The notes beneath the pieces were generated by a model, which saw only the letters and a list, made by a program, of their open reading frames with translations, did no database searches and was not told the DNA's origin. 12,005 nucleotides of DNA, taken from the NCBI GenBank assembly GCA_903893935.1, contig CAITOD010000233.1:1-12005 (forward strand), in the 5' to 3' direction. This stretch comes from an uncultured Sphingomonadales bacterium (GTDB lineage Bacteria > Pseudomonadota > Alphaproteobacteria > Sphingomonadales > Sphingomonadaceae). Of this stretch, positions 5,821 to 12,005 are shown piece after piece. Numbering within the stretch: the first letter of the stretch is position 1; every line of letters starts with the position of its first letter. A program made the translations under genes and the position numbers.

Positions 5821-7080
5821 TCATGTCCGACTGAGGGTTTCGCCCAAGAATGCCGCATCCAGCCCTTCGACCTCCTGCGCTCGCGTCACTCGAAGCCCGA
5901 CCGTCAGGTCGACCAGCTTGAGCAGCAGCAGTGTCATCCCGCCACAAAAGACGACAGTGGCGACCATGCCGATCGCCTGGATGCCCAACTGGTGACGACC
6001 GGCCAAGACGACCCCGTTCGACAACGGACCATAGGCACAAACCCCGGTGGCCAGCACGCCGATCATCCCGCCCACGCCATGGACGCCGAATGCATCGAGA
6101 CTGTCGTCATAGCCCATGCGGACCTTGACCACCTTGATAGCGAAATAACTGGCGGCGCCGGCAGCGACGCCGATGCCCAGGGCGGCTGCGGGCAGGACGA
6201 AGCCGGCGGCCGGGGTGATCGCGACCATCCCGGCCACCCCACCGGTCAGGGGGCCGAGCACCGACAGCTTGCGGGTGTGCGCCCACTCGATCGGCAGCCA
6301 GGACAGCGCGCCTGCCGCTGCGGCCAGTTGGGTAACCAGCACGGCCAAGCCGGCATTGCCGTTGGCGCCGCCCGCCGCGCCGGAATTGAAGCCCAGCCAG
6401 CCGACCCACAGCAGGCAGGCGCCGATAACGGCACAGGAGACGTTCCAGTTCGGCATGGCATCGCGGCCATAACCGACCCGCTTGCCGAGATAGAGCGCGC
6501 AGGTCAGCCCGGCGACGCCGGCATTGATTTCCACCACGGTGCCACCGGCATAGTCGGCCAGCCCCAATTGGTGCAGCCACCCTTGCGGGCTCCATACCCA
6601 ATGCGCGACGGGCGCATAGACGGCGATGGTCCAGGCGACCACCAGCAACAGCAGCGCGCGGAATTTCAGGCGGTCGGCAAAGGCGCCAGTGACGACGGCC
6701 GGGGTGATGATCGCAAAGGTCATCTGGAAGAACACGAAGACGCTTTGCGGGATCGCCATCGGCTGGGCGCCGGGGCTGCCCGCGCCCAGCACGAATGGCT
6801 GGTTCCAGCCGCTCGCCAGATTGCCGAGCCACGCGGCGGACAGGCCGCCGATCCACGGCGATCCAGGCGCAAACGCCAGGCTGTAGCCGATTACCATCCA
6901 GGTGACGGACACAGCCGCGCAGATGATGAAGCTTTGCATCATGATCGCCAGCACGTCCTTGCGGCGCACCATCCCGCCATAGAACAGCACCAGCCCGGGG
7001 ATGGTCATCATCAGCACCAGCACGCCGCAGACCAGCACCCAGGCGGTATCGCCCGAATTGATCGCCAGGCCGGCCATCAC
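5821..7080 (-). CDS. amt: Amt/Mep-type ammonium transporter with Glu at the first twin-His position
   Basis: This 419-residue inner-membrane protein has about eleven hydrophobic helices. It begins like mature Amt proteins (AINSGDTAWVLVCGVLVLMM, then PGLVLFYGGMVRRKDVL) without a separate signal peptide. Conserved features are the pore phenylalanines (Phe122 in FFQMTFAIIT, Phe231 in GWLGFNSG), Asp176 in LADYAGGTVV and the second pore histidine, His334, in FGVHGVGG. The first twin-His residue (E. coli AmtB His168, in GGTVVHINAA) is replaced by Glu184 (GGTVVEINAG). The same substitution is known in yeast Mep1 and Mep3. The C-terminal tail VEGLDAAFLGET departs from the usual EREGLDLSEHGE. No glnK lies beside it. 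The ATG overlaps the pta stop (ATGA), so it is the second gene of that operon. It is an ammonium transporter or sensor; specificity is uncertain. Confidence 0.92.
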   Translation of the reverse strand: MMAGLAINSGDTAWVLVCGVLVLMMTIPGLVLFYGGMVRRKDVLAIMMQSFIICAAVSVTWMVIGYSLAFAPGSPWIGGLSAAWLGNLASGWNQPFVLGAGSPGAQPMAIPQSVFVFFQMTFAIITPAVVTGAFADRLKFRALLLLVVAWTIAVYAPVAHWVWSPQGWLHQLGLADYAGGTVVEINAGVAGLTCALYLGKRVGYGRDAMPNWNVSCAVIGACLLWVGWLGFNSGAAGGANGNAGLAVLVTQLAAAAGALSWLPIEWAHTRKLSVLGPLTGGVAGMVAITPAAGFVLPAAALGIGVAAGAASYFAIKVVKVRMGYDDSLDAFGVHGVGGMIGVLATGVCAYGPLSNGVVLAGRHQLGIQAIGMVATVVFCGGMTLLLLKLVDLTVGLRVTRAQEVEGLDAAFLGETLSRT

Positions 7081-8444
7081 TGCGCCACCTCAGGGGTGAG
7101 CAGGCTGGGGTCCTGCGCCAGCGCCTGGGCGTAGAGCACGGCGGCCGCTGCTGAAAAGCGGCGCGCGGCGCCATTGTCGGCGCGGCTGCCCAGGATGATC
7201 GGCACGCGGGCGCCGACCACCAGCCCGGCGGTCTGGGCGTCGGCCATGAAGGCCAGGTTCTTGTAGAGCATGTTGCCGGCTTCGATATTGGGCACGATCA
7301 GGACATCCGCGGCCCCGGCGACGGGCGAGCGTATCCCCTTGATCCGCGCCGCATCCGCATCGATCGCGGCGTCGAGGTCGAGCGGGCCATCGACGATGCC
7401 GCCGACGATCTGGCCCCGGTCGGCCATCTTGGCGAGGATCGCGCCGTCCAGCGTCGCCGGCATCGCGGTCCTGACGGTTTCCACCGCTGCCAGCACCGCG
7501 ACTTTCGGTGCCGCGATCCCCATGGCGCGGGCAAAGCCGATCGCATTCTGGCAGATGTCGCGCTTCTGGTCGGTGTCGGGGGCGACATTGAGCGCCACGT
7601 CGCTGATCACGAAACGCCGGGCATAGGTCGGCGCCGAGACCATCAGGCAATGGCTGATCAGCCGTCCGGTGCGCAGCCCGGCCTCCTTTTGCAGGACCGC
7701 GTGCAACAGCACGTCGCTGTGCAGGCTGCCTTTCATCAAGGCTTGCAGCGCGCCGCTGCCGGCCTGGGTCGCGGCCTGCATGGCGGAGTCTTCCGGTCCC
7801 GAGGTGCCGACGATCCGCAGGCCGGTCAGGTCGATCCCGGCGCTCTTGGCGATGGCGCGCAGTTCGGCTTCCGGCCCGAACAGCACGGGCACGATCAACC
7901 CGGCCTGCGCCGCCTCCAAGGCGCCCGCCAGCGCCTCGACGCTGCAGGGGTGGACGATGCCGGTCAGCATCGGCTGGAGCGTCCGGCAACGATCGAGCAG
8001 CCCGTCGAGCCGATGTTCGGTGACTTCGCGCTGCTGCGGATGCAGCGACGCGGCGACTTGGATCACGGCCTGGATGATCGACCGACCGCAAGCCGCCGTC
8101 ACCGTTCCGGCAAGGGTGATCTGCCTCGACGCGGGCGAAGTGGCCTCTACCACCAGCGCAACGGTCAGGGTGGTGTCGAACAGATCGCCCGCGTCCTCTG
8201 CCAGCGTCGCGCTGAATGATCGGATCGTCGCGCCAGGCCCGGGCAGCGCGGTCCCGACCAAGGCCGTCAGCGCGGCGGTCAGGATGGCAACGGCGCCCTT
8301 GCGATCGGACTCGGGGTCATGCGCGCTGCTGTTGCCAAAGGCTGCCCCCCATGCCCTGACATCGCGCAGTTGCAGCACGCGGGTTGCTGAAACCGTGTCG
8401 CCGACCTTGATCTGGTTGAACGGTCGATTGTGAATGATGGTCAT
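7077..8444 (-). CDS. Phosphate acetyl/butyryltransferase with N-terminal MaoC-like domain
   Basis: This 455-residue protein matches the family annotated as bifunctional enoyl-CoA hydratase/phosphate acetyltransferase. The C-terminal two thirds is a Pta/Ptb domain: LMKGSLHSDVLLHAVL, FVISDVALNVAPD, VGGIVDGPLDLDAAID, LIVPNIEAGNMLYKNL and PIILGSRADN are all present. It would interconvert acetyl-CoA and acetyl-phosphate. The N-terminal part (about residues 5-130) resembles a MaoC hot-dog domain, but the catalytic GDxNPxHxD motif is reduced to F-G-N-S-S-A-H-D, so hydratase activity is doubtful. The start at 8444 is chosen over 8540 because MTIIHNRPFNQIKVGD is the family start, AAGG lies upstream, and the 8519 motif then falls in the promoter. 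It is first in an operon with amt and divergent from the GltD-like/nifJ operon. No acetate kinase follows. Confidence 0.88.
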   Translation of the reverse strand: MTIIHNRPFNQIKVGDTVSATRVLQLRDVRAWGAAFGNSSAHDPESDRKGAVAILTAALTALVGTALPGPGATIRSFSATLAEDAGDLFDTTLTVALVVEATSPASRQITLAGTVTAACGRSIIQAVIQVAASLHPQQREVTEHRLDGLLDRCRTLQPMLTGIVHPCSVEALAGALEAAQAGLIVPVLFGPEAELRAIAKSAGIDLTGLRIVGTSGPEDSAMQAATQAGSGALQALMKGSLHSDVLLHAVLQKEAGLRTGRLISHCLMVSAPTYARRFVISDVALNVAPDTDQKRDICQNAIGFARAMGIAAPKVAVLAAVETVRTAMPATLDGAILAKMADRGQIVGGIVDGPLDLDAAIDADAARIKGIRSPVAGAADVLIVPNIEAGNMLYKNLAFMADAQTAGLVVGARVPIILGSRADNGAARRFSAAAAVLYAQALAQDPSLLTPEVAQ

Positions 8445-8518
8445 GCTTGCTCGCCTTGATCCAGCGCATTTCGGCGCGTGAATGCGCGACCTACGCTGCC
8501 CCGAACAGGCGGCGTAGC

Positions 8519-8534
8519 ATCGGAAATAACCTAT
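8519..8534 (-). promoter_or_regulatory. Shared regulatory motif, copy D (upstream of pta)
   Basis: The minus strand reads ATAGGTTATTTCCGAT, sharing ATTTCCGAT with copies A and B. It points toward pta and ends 74 bp before its ATG. It faces away from copy E across 40 bp. Confidence 0.6.
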
Positions 8535-8558
8535 GGTCACCGCCGCATGGCGGTGGCC
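8535..8558. repeat. Near-perfect inverted repeat between motif copies D and E
   Basis: GGTCACCGCC (8535-8544) pairs with GGCGGTGGCC (8549-8558) around the loop GCAT, with a single T-G pair. It directly abuts copy D and lies in the middle of the 227-bp divergent promoter region. It could be an operator or a barrier between the two transcription units. Confidence 0.5.
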
Positions 8559-8574
8559 GCATCCCGGTCGGTCC

Positions 8575-8590
8575 CTGAGTATTTTCCGAG
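8575..8590 (+). promoter_or_regulatory. Shared regulatory motif, copy E (upstream of the GltD-like/nifJ operon)
   Basis: The plus strand reads CTGAGTATTTTCCGAG, matching copy A at 12 of 16 positions including TGAGT and TTTCCGA. It points toward the ATG at 8672 and ends 81 bp before it. Confidence 0.5.
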
Positions 8591-8660
8591 TCTATGGCCT
8601 CCGGGCGCTGTCGCCTAGCGCGATGGGCATGCGGTCCGGGTCGTTCCCCGCTGCTCAGTC

Positions 8661-8665
8661 GGAGA
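8661..8665 (+). promoter_or_regulatory. Ribosome binding site fixing the GltD-like start
   Basis: GGAGA lies six bases before the ATG at 8672. This favours that start over the in-frame ATG at 8594, whose extra 26 residues are arginine-rich and unlike the family and which would sit almost inside motif copy E. Confidence 0.7.
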
Positions 8666-8671
8666 TCGCAT

Positions 8672-10321
8672 ATGCCTGCGCGGCAAACGGATTTAACGCC
8701 AGCCATCGACATGCTGCGCGCCAAGGGCACCGGCCCGGCGCGCGAGCAACGGCCGGTCTATGTGGACCTGATCCCGCCGTGCAACAATGCCTGTCCCGCA
8801 GGCGAAGATATCCAGGGCTGGCTCAATCTGGCCCAGGCTGGTCGCTACCGCGAGGCCTGGGAGACCATCTTGGCGGACAACCCGTTTCCTGCCGTTCATG
8901 GCCGGGTCTGCTATCACCCCTGCGAGACACAATGCAGCCGCGGTGAACTCGATTCCGCCGTCAGCATCCACGCCGTCGAACGCTTCCTGGGCGATCTGGC
9001 GATGGCCGAGGGCTGGGCGCCGCCAGCGGTTGCACCGTCCAGCGGCAAGCGCGTGCTGGTGGTCGGCGGCGGCCCCGGCGGGCTGTCGGCGGCGTATCAC
9101 CTCGCCAGGCTGGGGCATGCGGTGGAAATTCGCGACGCCGGCCCATTGCCCGGCGGGATGCTGCATTACGGCATTCCCGCCTACCGCCTGCCGCGCGTTG
9201 AACTGATGGCCGAGATTGGCCGCCTCGAAGCGATGGGGATCACGATCACCCGCAACCACAAGGTCACCGATGTGCTGGCCGAGCAGGCTGCGGGTCAGTT
9301 CGATGCGGTGTTCATCGCCATCGGTGCGCAGATCGGCAAGCGCGTCGATATCCCCGCGCGCGATGCCGGGCGGGTGTTCGAAGCGATCAACGTGCTCCAC
9401 GATGTCGAGACCGGCACGGCGCCAATGCTGGGGCGGCGCGTGATCATTTACGGTGGCGGCGATACCGCGATCGATGCGGCGCGCACCGCGCGGCGGCTGG
9501 GCGCAAGCGATGCGCTGATCGTCTATCGCCGCGACCGTGCCCATTTGCGCGCGCAGCCGGCGGACGCCGATGCGGCGCTGGACGAAGGCATTAAATTCAA
9601 ATGGCTGAGCACGATCAAGGACATTGGCGAAGGCGCGATCACCGTCGAGGAGATGCAACTGGATGCCGATGGCAAGCCACAGCCGACCGGAAGGACCGAA
9701 ACCCTGTCGGCGGATTCGGTGGTGCTGGCGCTGGGGCAGGACAGCGACAGCGGTTTCTTGAAGGACATTCCGGGGCTGGCGTTTGGCGCCAGCGGGGTGG
9801 TGGATATCGATGCCGACATGATGACCGGCCGGCCCGGACTGTTTGCCGGCGGCGATGTGACGCCGGGCTCGCGCACGGTCACGACTGCGGTCGGGCACGG
9901 CAAGAAGGCGGCCCGCAAGATCGATGCATGGTTGCGCAAGGTTTCGCCGCGCGCCGTAGCCCGCCACGATGTGGTGAGCTTCGATCAGCTCAACCTGCCG
10001 ATCTATGCCGCCGCGCCCTTGGCGGTCCAGACCCAGTTGACCGTCGCGGCACGACTGGTCGATGGTTTTGCCGAAATCACCGCCGGACTCAGTGCCGGCG
10101 AAGCGCAACATGAGGCGAAGCGCTGCCTGTCCTGCGGTAACTGCTTCGAATGCGACCAATGCTACGCCGCCTGCCCCGAAACGGCGATCATCAAGCTGGG
10201 GCCGGGCAAGTTCTACGAATTCGACCTCGATGCCTGCACCGGCTGCGGGGTGTGCTTCGAGCAATGCCCCTGCGCCGCGATCGCGATGATTCCCGAACCA
10301 GCCGCGGAGTCGCGCGCATGA
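8672..10321 (+). CDS. GltD-like NAD(P)H/FAD oxidoreductase with C-terminal 2x[4Fe-4S] ferredoxin domain
   Basis: This 549-residue flavoprotein resembles the glutamate synthase small subunit and the NfnB/dihydropyrimidine dehydrogenase N-terminal family. An N-terminal Fe-S domain carries PPCNNACPAGEDIQGW (Cys37, Cys41) and GRVCYHPCETQCSRG (Cys80, Cys84, Cys88). FAD binds at VLVVGGGPGGLSAAYHLARLG (from about 128) and NAD(P)H at VIIYGGGDTAIDAARTARRLG. LFAGGDVTPGSRTVTTAVGHGKKAA closes the FAD site. The added C-terminus has CLSCGNCFECDQCYAACP (Cys485-501) and CTGCGVCFEQCP (Cys522-532), two ferredoxin-type clusters. No glutamate synthase large subunit is present. Its stop overlaps the nifJ start (ATGA), so I infer that it passes electrons between pyruvate-derived ferredoxin or PFOR itself and NAD(P)H. 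The alternative of a ferredoxin-linked reductase for another partner is open. Confidence 0.9.
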   Translation: MPARQTDLTPAIDMLRAKGTGPAREQRPVYVDLIPPCNNACPAGEDIQGWLNLAQAGRYREAWETILADNPFPAVHGRVCYHPCETQCSRGELDSAVSIHAVERFLGDLAMAEGWAPPAVAPSSGKRVLVVGGGPGGLSAAYHLARLGHAVEIRDAGPLPGGMLHYGIPAYRLPRVELMAEIGRLEAMGITITRNHKVTDVLAEQAAGQFDAVFIAIGAQIGKRVDIPARDAGRVFEAINVLHDVETGTAPMLGRRVIIYGGGDTAIDAARTARRLGASDALIVYRRDRAHLRAQPADADAALDEGIKFKWLSTIKDIGEGAITVEEMQLDADGKPQPTGRTETLSADSVVLALGQDSDSGFLKDIPGLAFGASGVVDIDADMMTGRPGLFAGGDVTPGSRTVTTAVGHGKKAARKIDAWLRKVSPRAVARHDVVSFDQLNLPIYAAAPLAVQTQLTVAARLVDGFAEITAGLSAGEAQHEAKRCLSCGNCFECDQCYAACPETAIIKLGPGKFYEFDLDACTGCGVCFEQCPCAAIAMIPEPAAESRA

Positions 10322-12005
10322 CCGATGCCACATTGCCGATAACCGACACGATGGATGGCAACACTGCTGCCGCCCATGTCGCCTATCGCGTGAACGAAGT
10401 CTGCGCGATCTATCCGATCACGCCGTCCTCGACGATGGCCGACCTCGCCGACGAATGGTCGGCCGGGGGCCTTGCCAATATCTGGGGCAATGTCCCGGTG
10501 GTGCAGGAAATGCAGAGCGAGGGCGGTGCCGCTGGCGCGGTCCACGGCGCGCTGCAATCGGGCGCGCTGACCACGACCTTCACCGCATCGCAGGGCTTGT
10601 TGCTGATGCTGCCCAACATGTTCAAGATCGCCGGTGAACTGACGCCCACGGTGTTTCATGTCGCCGCACGTTCGATCGCCACGCAGGCGCTGTCGATCTT
10701 TGGCGACCATTCCGACGTGATGGCGATCCGGTCGACCGGCTTTGCCTTGCTGGCCTCGGGTTCGGTGCAGGACGCGCATGACATGGCGCTGATCGCGCAG
10801 ATGGCGACGCTGGAAAGCCGGGTGCCGTTCCTGCATTTCTTCGACGGCTTTCGCACCTCGCATGAGGTGAACAAGCTGACGATGTTGTCCGACGGCCAGA
10901 TCCGGCAAATGATCCGCGACGATCTGGTCCGCGCTCACCGCAGCCGGGCCTTGACTCCAGAGCGGCCGGTGGTGCGGGGGACGGCACAGAACCCGGACAC
11001 CTTCTTCCAAGCCCGTGAGTCCGCAAACCCATTCTATGCAAAAACGCCCGACATCGTCGCTGCGGCCATGGCCCAGTTCGCGCAAATAGCCGGGCGCACC
11101 TATTGCCTGTTCGAATATCACGGAGCAGCCGACGCCGAACTGGTGATCATCCTGATGGGCTCGTCTGCCGAAACCGCCCGCGCCACCGTGCAAGTGCTGG
11201 CCAAGGATCGCAAGGTCGGGGTGCTGCAGGTTCGCCTTTATCGCCCGTGGTCCGCTGAGCATTTCCTCGCCGCGCTGCCCGCCACGGTCAAGGCGGTCGC
11301 CGTGCTCGACCGCACCAAGGAGCCGGGCTCAACCGGCGAGCCGCTGTACCTCGATGTCGTCACCACCCTGGCGCAGGCCGTCGCCAGCGGCCAGCGCGCG
11401 ACGATGCCGCGCGTGATCGGCGGGCGCTACGGGCTGTCGTCGAAGGAATTCACCCCGGCGATGGTCAAGGCGGTGTTCGACGAATTATTGCAACCCGACC
11501 CGAAGAACGGCTTCACCGTCGGGATCAACGACGATGTCAGCGGCACCAGCCTGGCGTTCGATCCGGCGTTCTCGATCGAAGCCGACGATGTCGTGCGCGC
11601 GGTGTTCTACGGGCTGGGGTCGGACGGCACGGTCGGCGCCAACAAGGGCAGCGTGAAGATCCTGGCCAAGGACGCCGGACGCTATGCACAGGGCTATTTC
11701 GCCTATGATTCGCATAAATCCGGCGCCCAGACCGTCTCGCATTTGCGCTTCGGCCCGCGACCGATCGAAGCCCCCTACCTGATCGCGCAGGCCAGCTTCC
11801 TCGGCTGCCACCAGTTCAGCTTTGTCGAGCGCGTCGATATCCTGAAGCTCGCCGCGCCTGGCGCCACCCTGCTGCTCAATTGCCCCTATTCCGCCGACCA
11901 GACCTGGGCACATTTGCCGCGCTCGCTGCAGCAGGGAATACTCGACAAGCACATCCGGCTGTTCGTGATCGACGCCTCGAAGGTGACCGAAGCCGCCGGG
12001 CTGGG
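10318..12005 (+). CDS. nifJ: Pyruvate:ferredoxin (flavodoxin) oxidoreductase, N-terminal part (runs off window)
   Basis: 562 codons are visible of a protein that is usually near 1,170-1,190 residues. It oxidises pyruvate with CoA to acetyl-CoA and CO2, giving reduced ferredoxin or flavodoxin, and is oxygen-sensitive. Domain I shows YPITPSSTMADLADEW (32-47) and VVQEMQSEGGAAGAVHGAL, with Glu64 at the thiamine-contact position known from Desulfovibrio PFOR, then FTASQGLLLMLPNMFKIAGE and VAARSI (Arg118). Domain II follows around residues 250-370, and the gamma-like domain III includes GLGSDGTVGANKGSVKILA from about residue 431. The thiamine and cluster-binding C-terminal domains lie outside. The start overlaps the upstream stop (ATGA). 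The gene is second in the operon controlled from the divergent promoter with pta. Confidence 0.93.
   Translation, partial: MTDATLPITDTMDGNTAAAHVAYRVNEVCAIYPITPSSTMADLADEWSAGGLANIWGNVPVVQEMQSEGGAAGAVHGALQSGALTTTFTASQGLLLMLPNMFKIAGELTPTVFHVAARSIATQALSIFGDHSDVMAIRSTGFALLASGSVQDAHDMALIAQMATLESRVPFLHFFDGFRTSHEVNKLTMLSDGQIRQMIRDDLVRAHRSRALTPERPVVRGTAQNPDTFFQARESANPFYAKTPDIVAAAMAQFAQIAGRTYCLFEYHGAADAELVIILMGSSAETARATVQVLAKDRKVGVLQVRLYRPWSAEHFLAALPATVKAVAVLDRTKEPGSTGEPLYLDVVTTLAQAVASGQRATMPRVIGGRYGLSSKEFTPAMVKAVFDELLQPDPKNGFTVGINDDVSGTSLAFDPAFSIEADDVVRAVFYGLGSDGTVGANKGSVKILAKDAGRYAQGYFAYDSHKSGAQTVSHLRFGPRPIEAPYLIAQASFLGCHQFSFVERVDILKLAAPGATLLLNCPYSADQTWAHLPRSLQQGILDKHIRLFVIDASKVTEAAGL

Noticed and set aside
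5396..6040. Minus-strand ORF with an ATGATG overlapping the amt stop, which looked like a third operon gene
   Set aside because: The frame is Arg/Ser/Pro-rich, runs into the antisense of the esterase gene and has no family resemblance.
5791..7134. Long plus-strand ORF of 447 codons, rich in His, Gln and Asp
   Set aside because: It is the antisense shadow of the amt gene, whose membrane helices and Amt motifs on the minus strand are unmistakable.
1957..8470. FNR/FixK boxes (TTGAT-N4-ATCAA) expected for low-oxygen genes
   Set aside because: I read the intergenic regions on both strands and found no acceptable match; near matches such as TTGATATCGC near 1976 lack the second half-site.
8594..8671. 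Upstream ATG adding 26 residues to the GltD-like protein
   Set aside because: The extension is not family-like, and GGAGA with good spacing supports the ATG at 8672.
8693..10333. Minus-strand ORF of 546 codons
   Set aside because: Shadow of the GltD-like gene; no recognisable domain, while the plus frame carries FAD, NAD(P)H and cluster motifs.
10213..11262. Minus-strand ORF of 349 codons, and shorter minus ORFs up to 11952
   Set aside because: Shadows of nifJ, whose plus-strand frame stays open to the window edge.

Overview
The window is GC-rich, compact DNA with tightly packed genes and repeated ATGA stop/start overlaps. Protein style and gene content point to an alphaproteobacterium, most likely Sphingomonadales; this is an inference from protein resemblance, and no rRNA or other marker gene is present. 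I see no mobile element, CRISPR array or tRNA.

Layout. (1) 1-1756, minus strand: a frameshifted bifunctional NAD(P)HX repair enzyme (nnr) followed by the 5' end of a zinc alcohol dehydrogenase, coupled by an ATGA overlap. (2) About 1757-2075: a regulatory stretch, a possible 47-residue ORF and a pair of hairpins. (3) 2076-2636, minus: a small nitroreductase. (4) 2954-5578, plus: a four-gene unit made of a phasin-like helical protein, a DUF1269 membrane protein, a small membrane-anchored protein and an erythromycin-esterase-family protein. (5) 5821-8444, minus: a MaoC-like/phosphate acetyltransferase fusion (pta) overlapping an Amt-type ammonium transporter. (6) 8672 to the right edge, plus: a GltD-like flavoprotein with extra ferredoxin clusters overlapping pyruvate:ferredoxin oxidoreductase (nifJ, cut by the window edge).

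How the genes may work together. Pyruvate:ferredoxin oxidoreductase makes acetyl-CoA and reduced ferredoxin. The GltD-like flavoprotein could exchange those electrons with NAD(P)H. Pta could convert acetyl-CoA to acetyl-phosphate for ATP formation, although no acetate kinase lies in the window. Alcohol dehydrogenase and nitroreductase are further redox outlets, and nnr repairs damaged NAD(P)H. The remaining genes look like stress or envelope functions. Together this reads as a low-oxygen or energy-limitation survival island.

The most notable observation is a shared 16-bp motif (approximately GTRRGTNATTTCCGAT) in five copies. Each copy lies in an intergenic region and points toward the nearest gene; four of the five end 66-81 bp upstream of a start codon. 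In both divergent intergenic regions two copies point away from each other, 40-42 bp apart, with an inverted repeat between them. This suggests that one regulator, possibly a FixJ/NarL-type response regulator, controls nearly the whole window. Other points of interest are a Glu in place of the first twin-His residue of the Amt transporter, a degraded hydratase motif in the pta fusion, and the nnr frameshift.
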